Positions 43,998-51,680 of a stretch of DNA of 64,000 nt are shown piece after piece; the first letter of the stretch is position 1, and every line of letters starts with the position of its first letter. The position numbers were made by a program, and so were the translations under genes. Under the pieces are notes generated by a model. It saw only the letters and a list, made by a program, of their open reading frames with translations. It had not been told where the DNA came from and did not search any database. Source of the stretch: Streptomyces cyaneus (GTDB lineage Bacteria > Actinomycetota > Actinomycetes > Streptomycetales > Streptomycetaceae); assembly GCF_004028635.1 (NCBI RefSeq), contig NZ_RQJW01000004.1, forward strand, positions 668,682 to 732,681, read 5' to 3'.

Positions 43998-45251
43998 TCA
44001 GTCACCCAGTATGTCCTGCACGAAGGCGTTGGCGAATTTCCGACCCGGGTCCAGCTCCCGCGCCAGCGCCCGGAAGTCGCCCAGCCGCGGGTACCGCCCG
44101 CGCACCACCGCAGCCGGCACGGCGAACACCTTCCCCCAGTGCGGCCGTGGCTCGAAGCCGTCCAGCGCCTCCTCGAGGCGCCGCACCACCGGCAGTACGG
44201 CGGCCGTGTCCGCGACCCAGGTGAAGTGAAACGCCACGGTGTCCCGTCCGTAGGAGGGGCTCAGCCACTGGTCGTCGGCGGCGACCGTGCGCACCTCACA
44301 GGTCTGCAGCACCGGCGCGACCGTCTCCCGGATCGCGTCGAGCGCATGCAGCGCGTCGACGGCGTACCGGCGCGGCAGCAGATACTCCGACTGCAGCTCG
44401 GCCCCGCTGCTCGGCGTGAACTCGGCCCGGAAGTGCGGCAGTCGCTCGTGCCACGGCCCCGGTACCCCGAACTGCTCCGTGCAGTTGACCGCGGGCATCC
44501 CCGGCACCGGGTGCATCTTCTCGGTGGCGGGCGCGGCCCACGGGAAGTCGGGCAGCGGCTGGTCGGTGCGCCGCTTGAGCCACACCTGCCGAAAGCCCGG
44601 CTCGCGCCAGTCGGTGAACAGACTGACGCTGTACGCCGCCGCCATCACCGTTTCGAACGCCGCCGAGTCCAGCCCGTCCAGCGGCAGTTCCGTGAAGACG
44701 TGCTGCTCGACGTCGAAGGACGGCTCCAGGTCGAGGGTGAGCGCGGTGACGACACCGAGGGCGCCCAGGGAGGTGACGGCACCGCCGAACCGCTTCTCGC
44801 CCCGCCCGACGGTCACCACCGATCCGTCCGCCGTGACCAGCTCCACCTCCCGCACGGACGTGGCCAGTGCGCCGTTGCCGACCCCCGAACCGTGCGTGCC
44901 GGTGGCGACCGAGCCGGCCACCGAGATGTGCGGCAGGGACGCCATGTTGGGCAGCGCGAGCCCGTGCGCGTACACCGTGCGGGCGAGCTCGGCGTACCGT
45001 ACGCCGCCCGAGACCCGGACCGTACGGGCCGTGCCGTCCACGTCGATCACCGGCGGCAGACCGGCGATCGACAGCAGGACGCCCTCGGGGCCCGGCTCGG
45101 CGATCTCGTTGAAGGAGTGCCCGCTGCCCAGCACCCGCACCCGCTCGCTCCCCGCCACCAGGGCGCTGATCGCGTCGATCGAGTACGGCCGGTGCAGCTC
45201 CTTGGCGGTGTAGGTGATGTTGCCCGCCCAGTTGGTGGTCATCTCCGTCAT
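43998..45251 (-). CDS. aldO: Alditol oxidase
   Basis: A 417-residue FAD flavoprotein strongly resembling Streptomyces AldO along its whole length: NWAGNITYTAKELHRP at the start, VLGSGHSFNEIAEPG with His45 as the expected covalent FAD attachment site, ALPNMASLPHISVAGS, and the C-terminal PHWGKVF. It oxidises the terminal hydroxyl of xylitol, sorbitol and similar polyols to aldoses with H2O2 as co-product. ATG 45251 gives an N-terminus of the same length as AldO; ATG 45242 is the alternative. It is divergent from the 2-hydroxyacid dehydrogenase. Confidence 0.95.
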   Translation of the reverse strand: MTEMTTNWAGNITYTAKELHRPYSIDAISALVAGSERVRVLGSGHSFNEIAEPGPEGVLLSIAGLPPVIDVDGTARTVRVSGGVRYAELARTVYAHGLALPNMASLPHISVAGSVATGTHGSGVGNGALATSVREVELVTADGSVVTVGRGEKRFGGAVTSLGALGVVTALTLDLEPSFDVEQHVFTELPLDGLDSAAFETVMAAAYSVSLFTDWREPGFRQVWLKRRTDQPLPDFPWAAPATEKMHPVPGMPAVNCTEQFGVPGPWHERLPHFRAEFTPSSGAELQSEYLLPRRYAVDALHALDAIRETVAPVLQTCEVRTVAADDQWLSPSYGRDTVAFHFTWVADTAAVLPVVRRLEEALDGFEPRPHWGKVFAVPAAVVRGRYPRLGDFRALARELDPGRKFANAFVQDILGD

Positions 45252-45297
45252 CCTCGCCGTCCTTCAAGGTGAGTGCGTGTGCGTGCGTTGACCCTCT

Positions 45298-45309
45298 CAT
45301 CCGCGGATG
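45298..45309. promoter_or_regulatory. 12-nt palindrome in the aldO/dehydrogenase divergent promoter
   Basis: CATCCGCGGATG is a perfect palindrome 46 nt from the aldO start and 70 nt from the dehydrogenase start, a suitable place for one regulator of both genes. Confidence 0.35.
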
Positions 45310-45379
45310 CCTACGGTAGAGACCGTTTTCCAACCCCATTCGCACCTCACCTCACCTCGCCGAGCCGGAGGCCACGTCC

Positions 45380-46396
45380 TTGACCGAGCGGCCGTACGCC
45401 ATGTTCGCCATGTCCGCCGAGAACGTGCCGCAGGTCTTCCCGCCGGAGGTGCTGGAGCGGCTGCGGGAGTCGGTGGACATCGATCCCGCCCTGGTGGCCG
45501 AGGACTACGAGGACTTCACGGACCCGCGCTTCAAGGACGCGCTCGCCCGCACCGAGATCCTCGTCACCGGCTGGGGCTGCCCCCGCCTCGACGCGGCCGT
45601 ACTCGACGCCGCCCCGAGGCTGCGTGCGGTCCTGCACTCGGCCGGGTCGGTCAAGAGCCTCGCCACGCCCGAGCTGTGGCGGCGCGGCATCGCGGTGAGC
45701 TCGGCGGCCGTCGCCAACGCCGTGCCGGTCGCCGAGTACACCCTCGCCATGATCCTGCTCGCCGGGAAGGACCTCTTCGCCGCCCGCGACCGCCTGCGCA
45801 CCGAGCGCGCCTTCCCCGGCTGGGGGCTCGTCCCCGGCATCGGCAACCACGGCCGCAGGGTGGGCGTCATCGGGGCGTCGCGCATCGGCCGCAAGGTGAT
45901 CGAGCTGCTGCGCCCCTTCGACCTGGCCCCCAGCCTCACCGACCCCTACGTCGACGAGGCTGACGCCGCCGCGCTCGGCGTACCGCTGCTGCCGCTGGAC
46001 GACCTCCTGCGCACGTCGGACATCGTCACCGTGCACGCCCCCGAAACCCCGGAGACCCGCCACCTCATCGGCCCCCGCGAGCTGGCCCTGATGCCCGACG
46101 GAGCGGTCCTGATCAACACCGCACGCGGCACCCTGCTCGACCACGACGCCCTGACCACCGAACTCCGCACCGGCCGCCTCTCCGCGATCCTCGACGTCAC
46201 CGACCCCGAGCCCCTACCCACCGACTCCCCCCTGTACGACCTCCCCAACGCCTTCATCACCCCCCACCTCGCGGGCTCCCAGGGCAACGAGGCGGCCCGC
46301 CTGGGCCTGGCGGTCGTGGGGGAGGCCGAACGCCTGGTGGGGGGTGGGGGGTTGGCGCACGCGGTCGACCCGGCGGTGTTGGGGCGGGAGGCGTAG
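45380..46396 (+). CDS. D-isomer-specific 2-hydroxyacid dehydrogenase
   Basis: A 338-residue NAD(P)-dependent dehydrogenase. TTG 45380 follows CGGAGG by 8 nt. The Rossmann motif is RVGVIGASRIGRKVIELL; the catalytic Arg and Glu are in LINTARGTLLD and VTDPEPLP, and the His in FITPHLAGSQGNEAARLG. Phosphoglycerate/hydroxypyruvate-type substrates are possible. Its last about 160 nt are duplicated downstream (46508-46690). It is divergent from aldO, which suggests use of oxidised polyol or acid products. Confidence 0.9.
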   Translation: MTERPYAMFAMSAENVPQVFPPEVLERLRESVDIDPALVAEDYEDFTDPRFKDALARTEILVTGWGCPRLDAAVLDAAPRLRAVLHSAGSVKSLATPELWRRGIAVSSAAVANAVPVAEYTLAMILLAGKDLFAARDRLRTERAFPGWGLVPGIGNHGRRVGVIGASRIGRKVIELLRPFDLAPSLTDPYVDEADAAALGVPLLPLDDLLRTSDIVTVHAPETPETRHLIGPRELALMPDGAVLINTARGTLLDHDALTTELRTGRLSAILDVTDPEPLPTDSPLYDLPNAFITPHLAGSQGNEAARLGLAVVGEAERLVGGGGLAHAVDPAVLGREA

Positions 46397-46416
46397 GCGC
46401 CGGCGGGGGCTGCCTG
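46308..46416 (+). repeat. 109-bp direct repeat, copy 1
   Basis: This covers the last codons of the 2-hydroxyacid dehydrogenase and 20 nt after its stop. It is identical base for base to 46582-46690, a spacing of 274 bp. Confidence 0.95.
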
Positions 46417-46507
46417 TGCGGGTTTTCTCGGGTGCGACGTCTTGTCGCTTGCCGACGTGTCCCTGTCCAGCCGCGCCCCGGCCGCGTCACGCGGGCTCGC
46501 TCCCCCA

Positions 46508-46690
46508 TGAGGCCTGGCGAACGCGTTCATCTCCCTGCACCTGGCGGGTTTCCCAGGGCAACGAGGTGGCCCGCCTTGGCTTGGCGGTCGTGGGGGAGGC
46601 CGAACGCCTGGTGGGGGGTGGGGGGTTGGCGCACGCGGTCGACCCGGCGGTGTTGGGGCGGGAGGCGTAGGCGCCGGCGGGGGCTGCCTG
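46508..46690 (+). pseudogene. Degenerate duplicate of the dehydrogenase 3' end (direct repeat copy 2)
   Basis: The translation GLANAFISLHLAG corresponds to DLPNAFITPHLAG of the intact gene. A one-base insertion then shifts the frame (GCGGGTTTCCC versus GCGGGCTCCC), and the sequence rejoins a version ending HAVDPAVLGREA. The last 109 bp (46582-46690) are identical to 46308-46416 while the earlier part is about 70-80% alike. The old part looks like an ancient tandem gene remnant; the identical part indicates recent conversion or duplication. Confidence 0.85.
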
Positions 46691-46831
46691 CTGCCGCTCC
46701 TTCGCCGGACGGCGGCACCCGTACGTCCGTGGTGGTCGTCGGGGGCGCGTCGGGCGGACCCGCCGAGGGGCCGAGGAAGAGCTACGCGGCACCCTCATCG
46801 ACGAGGGGTACGCGGCGTACGAGCTCGGGGG

Positions 46832-47149
46832 GGGAGAGAGAGAGAGACGGGCCTGCTGCTCGGCGACCGGCTCCGGGTCCTCCCGCGCGCGACCTTCGCG
46901 ACCGGCACCGTACTGCGCGGCTCCATCGACGGCGGGCTGACCTGGACCGACCTGCACACCCTCGGCACCACGACCGAGGGTGCCCGGTGCGAGGCGAAGC
47001 TCCCCGTCGCCAGCTCGTACCCCCTGCTGCGCTTCTGGTGCTACGCGGCCGAGGAGGAGGCTGACACGACGCTGACACGTTCGTCCGGGAGGGGACCCAG
47101 TGCAGCCGGGGCTCAGGCAGGGGCATACCGTGAGGAGTCGTACGCCTGA
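46832..47149 (+). pseudogene. Coding debris ending in a possible beta-propeller or sialidase-like fragment
   Basis: A GA-rich microsatellite (about 46831-46850) opens into a frame running to the TGA at 47147-47149. It includes VLRGSIDGGLTWTDLHTLGT, which has the Asp-box-like pattern S-x-D-x-G-x-x-W of BNR repeats, and VASSYPLLRFWCYAAEE. No start or complete domain is present. Likely a remnant of a longer secreted protein. Confidence 0.35.
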
Positions 47150-47167
47150 GCCGGGAGGAGATTACGG

Positions 47168-48505
47168 ATGGGCAGCCGCACCGCACTGGTCGAGGATCTG
47201 ATGGAGCGATTCCCGCACGTTCCGCGGGAAGCCGTCTTCAAGGAGGATCTGCTCCGCGGCGGGGTGGCCTTCGACCCATCCGCCCTCAGCGACAACGAGG
47301 GGGGTGAGGTCAAGCCGAAGTCGTACTTCATCTTCTCCTTCGACCACGGCACCCTGCCGGAGCTCGGCGAGGCCGCCCTGCGCCGCCCGCCGGAGGAGAT
47401 CATCCTGACCGGCGGTCCGTACGACCTGCGGCGCACCGTCGTCTCCGTGCGCGTGAACCCGTCGTCGCCGTACCGGGTCGCCGCCGACGAGGAGGGCATG
47501 CTCGGGCTGTACCTCGACGGCAAGCGGATCGCGGACGTCGGTGTGCCACCGATGCCGGAGTACTACCGGCACACCCTCGCGAGCGGGAAGTCGGTGATGG
47601 AGGTCGCCCCGACCATCCAGTGGGGCTACCTGATCTACCTCACCGTCTTCCGGGTCTGCCAGTACTTCGGCGCCAAGGAGGAGTGCCAGTACTGCGACAT
47701 CAACCACAACTGGCGCCAGCACAAGGCGGCCGGGCGCCCGTACACCGGGGTGAAGGACGTCGAGGAGGTCCTCGAGGCCCTGGAGATCATCGACCGGTAC
47801 GACACCGCCAAGGTGTCCACCGCCTACACGCTCACCGGCGGTGCCATCACCAAGACGGTCTCCGGGCGCGACGAGGCCGACTTCTACGGCCACTACGCCA
47901 AGGCCATCGAGGAGCGCTTCCCGGGGCGGTGGATCGGCAAGGTCGTGGCCCAGGCGCTGCCGCGCGACGACGTGCAGCGCTTCAAGGACTACGGCGTGCA
48001 GATCTACCACCCCAACTACGAGGTGTGGGACGAGTACCTTTTCAAGATGTACTGCCCGGGCAAGGAGCGGTACGTCGGCCGGGACGTCTGGCACAAGAGG
48101 ATCCTCGACTCGGCGGAGGTGTTCGGGGCGCGCAACGTGATCCCCAACTTCGTCGCAGGCGTCGAGATGGCGGAGCCCTTCGGCTTCAAGACGGTCGACG
48201 AGGCGATCGCGTCGACCACCGAGGGCCTGCGGTTCTTCATGTCGCACGGGATCACGCCCCGCTTCACCACGTGGTGCCCGGAGCCGACCACCCCGCTCGG
48301 CAAGGCCAATCCGCAGGGCGCCCCGCTGGAGTACCACATCCGGCTGCTCCAGGCCTATCGCCAGACGATGGAGGACTTCGGCCTTTCCTCGCCCCCTGGC
48401 TACGGCCCGCCCGGCCCCGGCCACGCGGTGTTCTCGGTCAGCTCCTTCATGGACAGTCTTCCGGCGGTGGAGTCCCCGGCGGCGGAGGATTCCGCAGCGG
48501 TTTAG
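47168..48505 (+). CDS. Radical-SAM-like protein with non-standard cysteine spacing
   Basis: A 445-residue soluble protein. ATG 47168 follows GGGAGGAG by 7 nt. Cys164, Cys173 and Cys176 (FRVCQYFGAKEECQYCDINH) form CX8CX2C, similar to but longer than the classical CX3CX2C 4Fe-4S site of radical SAM enzymes. The downstream barrel-like strands (VSTAYTLTGGAIT, WIGKVVAQALPRDDVQRFKDYGVQIYHPNYE, NVIPNFVAGVEMAEPFGF) match the family's GGE and later-strand pattern, with GITPRFTTWCPEPTTPLG near the end. The reaction is unknown. The neighbours give no clear pathway. Confidence 0.8.
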   Translation: MGSRTALVEDLMERFPHVPREAVFKEDLLRGGVAFDPSALSDNEGGEVKPKSYFIFSFDHGTLPELGEAALRRPPEEIILTGGPYDLRRTVVSVRVNPSSPYRVAADEEGMLGLYLDGKRIADVGVPPMPEYYRHTLASGKSVMEVAPTIQWGYLIYLTVFRVCQYFGAKEECQYCDINHNWRQHKAAGRPYTGVKDVEEVLEALEIIDRYDTAKVSTAYTLTGGAITKTVSGRDEADFYGHYAKAIEERFPGRWIGKVVAQALPRDDVQRFKDYGVQIYHPNYEVWDEYLFKMYCPGKERYVGRDVWHKRILDSAEVFGARNVIPNFVAGVEMAEPFGFKTVDEAIASTTEGLRFFMSHGITPRFTTWCPEPTTPLGKANPQGAPLEYHIRLLQAYRQTMEDFGLSSPPGYGPPGPGHAVFSVSSFMDSLPAVESPAAEDSAAV

Positions 48506-48694
48506 TTGAGACAGACGGGGCCCGCGTCCGTACAAGTGGCTGGAGTTGTAGGGGCGCGCGGCCTGTCATGACAATTGAACACGGCGCTTGTCAGTTGTGT
48601 TGAATACGTGAAAGGCTCATGTCCTGCCGCGAGGTTCCCCCCAACTCCATTGCCAATATGGCGAGTTGACCTCGCATGTGGATGCAGGAGACTC

Positions 48695-50197
48695 ATGCCC
48701 GACCTGCCGACTCCCCAGGACGCCACCGAGGCCGCGCTGTTCTCCGAGTGCTGGGACGCCGTGCTGTCGTACGCCGACCTGTGCACGGCCGGCTCCGCCG
48801 CTGCCAACCAGCTGGCGGCCGAGGCGTTTTCGACCGGCATACGCGAGGCCCGCGAGGCCGAGACCGGGACCTTCAGAAGCGTGGGCCGCCGCCCGGCCCG
48901 CCTGCCCCGAATCCCCCTGCTGCTGACCGCCGTACGCACCACGGCGGCCACCTGGGAGGAGAGCGGGCAGGGCCACAAGCTCGACCCCGACCTGCGCCTG
49001 TGGCTCAACTCCGACAAGGCCGCCCGCTACACCGGACCCCCGCTCCAGCGCCCGATCGCGCTGCGCGGACTGCGTGACATGCAGGAACCGGACGCGGCTC
49101 TGCTGTGGCTGGCCGAGGTGGAGGCGCTGCCGCTGCACGTGGTGGCCCGCCGGCTCGGCCTCGACCCGGCCACCGTCTCCGAGGAACTCACCCAGGTACG
49201 GGGCCTGTTCAGAGACCGCTGCCACCGCAGCCACCTGGACACGCCGATGGACGCGCAGTGCCGCAGCTACGCCCGCCTCCTCGACGCCGTCACCCGCTCG
49301 ACCGCCGCCGACACCCCCGGCGACCTCTCCCGCCACCTCGCCACCTGCGTGCAGTGCGCCGAGGCCGCCGCCTGTCTGCGGCTGCACGGCGGCGGGCTGC
49401 CCGGGGCCCTCGCCGGTGGCGTGATCGGCTGGGGCGGCCTCGCCTACCTGGAGCGGCGCCGCCGAGCCGCGGAGGTGCGCCTCGGTGCCGGACGCCCCGA
49501 CCCGGTGGACGCGGACGCCGGCCCGCCGAACCCCGGCGCGCACAAGGCGCGCGTCGTACGCAACGGCCTCCTCGTCGCCGCCGTCCTCGTCTCCGCGCTC
49601 GCCCTCGCGGTGTCGATGATGCCCGCCGGCTCCACCGGCGACGGCGGCACCGCGGGCGGCGACCCCTCCGACCGCCAGCCGGTGGCCGACCCCGGCTTCT
49701 CCATGCCGGTGACGTCCGCCACGCGGCCCTCCTCGGACTCCCCGGAGCCGTCGCAGAGCGGCACGAAGGACGACGACTCGCCCGGGCCGAAGGACCCCGA
49801 CCCGGGACCGCAGGGCACCACGTCTTCGTCCACGGCCGGTGAGGACCACCCGGACCCGGACCCGGACTCGACCGTGAGCGAACCGGCGACCTGCAGCGTC
49901 GAGTACGACCTCGTCAACGAATGGCCCGACGGCTTCCAGGCCACCATCACCGTGACCACCGAACGGGCCCTCGACAACTGGCGCGTCGCCTGGTCCTTCC
50001 GAGACGGCCAGAAGGTCGGCCAGATGTGGGACGCGAGCTTCGCCCAGAACGGCTCCCGGGTCACGGCCAAGGCCGCCGACTACAACAAGACGGTCCCCGC
50101 CGACGGCGAACTCGCCTTCGGGTTCCTCGCGTCGTGGGAAGGCGAGAGAAACTCGCCGGGGTACGACTTCACGCTGAACGGGCACGACTGCGCCTAG
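48695..50197 (+). CDS. Sigma region 4-like HTH / zinc anti-sigma-like / membrane / CBM2 fusion protein
   Basis: A 500-residue protein; ATG 48695 follows GCAGGAG. Residues about 1-185 are sigma-factor-like, with a region 4-type helix-turn-helix (LPLHVVARRLGLDPATVSEEL, about 145-165). Residues 214-221 carry HLATCVQC, the H-X3-C-X2-C of zinc anti-sigma domains (His214, Cys218, Cys221). A TM helix follows at 290-309 (GLLVAAVLVSALALAVSMMP), then an acidic Ser/Pro linker. Residues 398-500 are a family 2 carbohydrate-binding module bounded by cysteines, with DNWRVAWSF, QMWDASF and FLASWEGE. The C-terminus is outside and the HTH inside. An inverted repeat TGACAA (48569-48574) / TTGTCA (48588-48593) lies upstream. 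Confidence 0.88.
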   Translation: MPDLPTPQDATEAALFSECWDAVLSYADLCTAGSAAANQLAAEAFSTGIREAREAETGTFRSVGRRPARLPRIPLLLTAVRTTAATWEESGQGHKLDPDLRLWLNSDKAARYTGPPLQRPIALRGLRDMQEPDAALLWLAEVEALPLHVVARRLGLDPATVSEELTQVRGLFRDRCHRSHLDTPMDAQCRSYARLLDAVTRSTAADTPGDLSRHLATCVQCAEAAACLRLHGGGLPGALAGGVIGWGGLAYLERRRRAAEVRLGAGRPDPVDADAGPPNPGAHKARVVRNGLLVAAVLVSALALAVSMMPAGSTGDGGTAGGDPSDRQPVADPGFSMPVTSATRPSSDSPEPSQSGTKDDDSPGPKDPDPGPQGTTSSSTAGEDHPDPDPDSTVSEPATCSVEYDLVNEWPDGFQATITVTTERALDNWRVAWSFRDGQKVGQMWDASFAQNGSRVTAKAADYNKTVPADGELAFGFLASWEGERNSPGYDFTLNGHDCA

Positions 50198-50318
50198 CAC
50201 CGACCGCGTCCAAAACCGGTTGAGGGACTTCGTGGGGCCCGGCTAGAGTGACGGCGAATCAGGGCGGTGGCCGGTGGCCGCCGCCGACGAGCGGACGTGA
50301 GTGAGGAGGTGTCGACCG

Positions 50319-50390
50319 ATGGCTGTCTTTGCGATGGGCGTTGCCCGCATCCAGGAATCCATCAAGTCCACCTCCGTGGCCACCGGCTGA
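50319..50390 (+). CDS. Candidate 23-residue micro-protein before rsgA
   Basis: An ATG at 50319 follows a strong ribosome site GAGGAGG (50303-50309) and encodes MAVFAMGVARIQESIKSTSV plus three residues. It ends 65 nt before the rsgA start. The very good ribosome site and small-ORF position make translation plausible, either as a peptide or as a leader that tunes rsgA. No family is recognised. Confidence 0.4.
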   Translation: MAVFAMGVARIQESIKSTSVATG

Positions 50391-50455
50391 CACGACCAGT
50401 CTCCTTCCGCGCCCGTGCGCGCGACGGCCGGGGCCGCCCTTGTGAAGGGTCACCC

Positions 50456-51562
50456 TTGACTTCCAGCTCCGCTGCTTCATCTGTTTTCTCCGCTCTCGCT
50501 CCCTACGGCTGGGACGAGGCATGGGCGGACGAGTTCGCCCCCCACGAGCCCGACGGGCTCCTTCCCGGACGCGTGATCCGGGTCGACCGCGGGCAGTGCG
50601 ACGTCCTCACCGCCGAGGGCGTCGTACGGGCCGACACGGCGTTCGTCACCCCGCACGATCCGATGCGGGTCGTGTGCACGGGCGACTGGGTCGCCGTCGA
50701 ACCCGAGGGAAGCCACCCGCGCTATGTACGGACGTATCTGCCACGCCGTACCGCCTTCGTACGCTCCACCTCCTCCGAGCGGTCCGAGGGGCAGATCCTC
50801 GCCGCCAACATCGACCACGCGATCGTCGCCGTCTCGCTGGCCGTCGAGCTCGACCTCGGCCGTATCGAGCGCTTCCTCGCCCTGGCGTGGGAGTCGGGCG
50901 CCCAGCCGGTCGTCGTCCTCACCAAGGCCGACCTCGTGCCGGACGCGGTGACGCTCTCGCATCTCGTCGAGGACGTGGAGACGACGGCGCCCGGTGTGCC
51001 GGTGCTGACCGTCAGCGCGACGCTGGGGGAGGGACTCGACGTCCTCGCCGCGGTCGTGGGCGGTGGCACGTCCGTGCTGCTCGGGCAGTCCGGCGCGGGC
51101 AAGTCGACGCTCGCGAACGCGCTGCTCGGCGAGGACGTGATGGAGGTCCAGGCCGCACGCGACGTCGACGGCAAGGGGCGCCATACGACCACCACGCGCA
51201 ATCTGCTCGCGCTGCCGGGCGGCGGCGTACTGATCGACACACCGGGGCTGCGCGGCGTCGGGCTCTGGGACGCCGAGAGCGGGGTCGGGCAGGTGTTCGC
51301 CGAGATCGAGGCGCTGGCCGAGCGGTGCCGTTTCCACGACTGTGCGCACGAAAGCGAGCCGGGGTGCGCGGTGCTCGATGCCATCGACGCCGGTGAGCTG
51401 CCGGAGCGGCGGCTGGAGAGCTATCGCAAGCTGCTGCGGGAGAACCAGCGGATCGTGGCCAAGACCGACGCGCGGCTTCGGGCCGAGATCCGCAAGGACT
51501 GGAAGCGCAAGGGGGCCGAGGGGAGGGCGGCGATGGATGCCAAGCGGGGCCGTTGGAGGTAG
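50456..51562 (+). CDS. rsgA: Small ribosomal subunit biogenesis GTPase RsgA
   Basis: A 368-residue circularly permuted GTPase that assists maturation of the 30S subunit. The OB-fold N-domain is followed by the permuted order G4 (LTKADLV), G5, G1 (LLGQSGAGKSTLANALL), G2 (GRHTTTTR), G3 (DTPGLR), and the C-terminal zinc finger CRFHDCAHESEPGC. TTG 50456 is chosen: GAAGGG lies 6 nt upstream and LTSSSAASS begins a short hydrophilic lead. The start is somewhat uncertain because the frame runs further upstream. Confidence 0.95.
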   Translation: MTSSSAASSVFSALAPYGWDEAWADEFAPHEPDGLLPGRVIRVDRGQCDVLTAEGVVRADTAFVTPHDPMRVVCTGDWVAVEPEGSHPRYVRTYLPRRTAFVRSTSSERSEGQILAANIDHAIVAVSLAVELDLGRIERFLALAWESGAQPVVVLTKADLVPDAVTLSHLVEDVETTAPGVPVLTVSATLGEGLDVLAAVVGGGTSVLLGQSGAGKSTLANALLGEDVMEVQAARDVDGKGRHTTTTRNLLALPGGGVLIDTPGLRGVGLWDAESGVGQVFAEIEALAERCRFHDCAHESEPGCAVLDAIDAGELPERRLESYRKLLRENQRIVAKTDARLRAEIRKDWKRKGAEGRAAMDAKRGRWR

Positions 51563-51680
51563 CGGGCTCGTTGGAGGTAGCGGGGGCGGCTGGAGGTAGG
51601 AGCGTCGCCGACGGTAGCGCAGCGTCACGTCCGATTTCCGCCAGCCGTGCCTCCCGGGCAGGCGGAGACTGGAGGGCGTG

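Noticed and set aside
46308..46690. Direct repeats as attachment sites of an integrative element
   Set aside because: The 165 bp between them hold no integrase or cargo and the repeat is part of a protein-coding end, so gene duplication explains it better.
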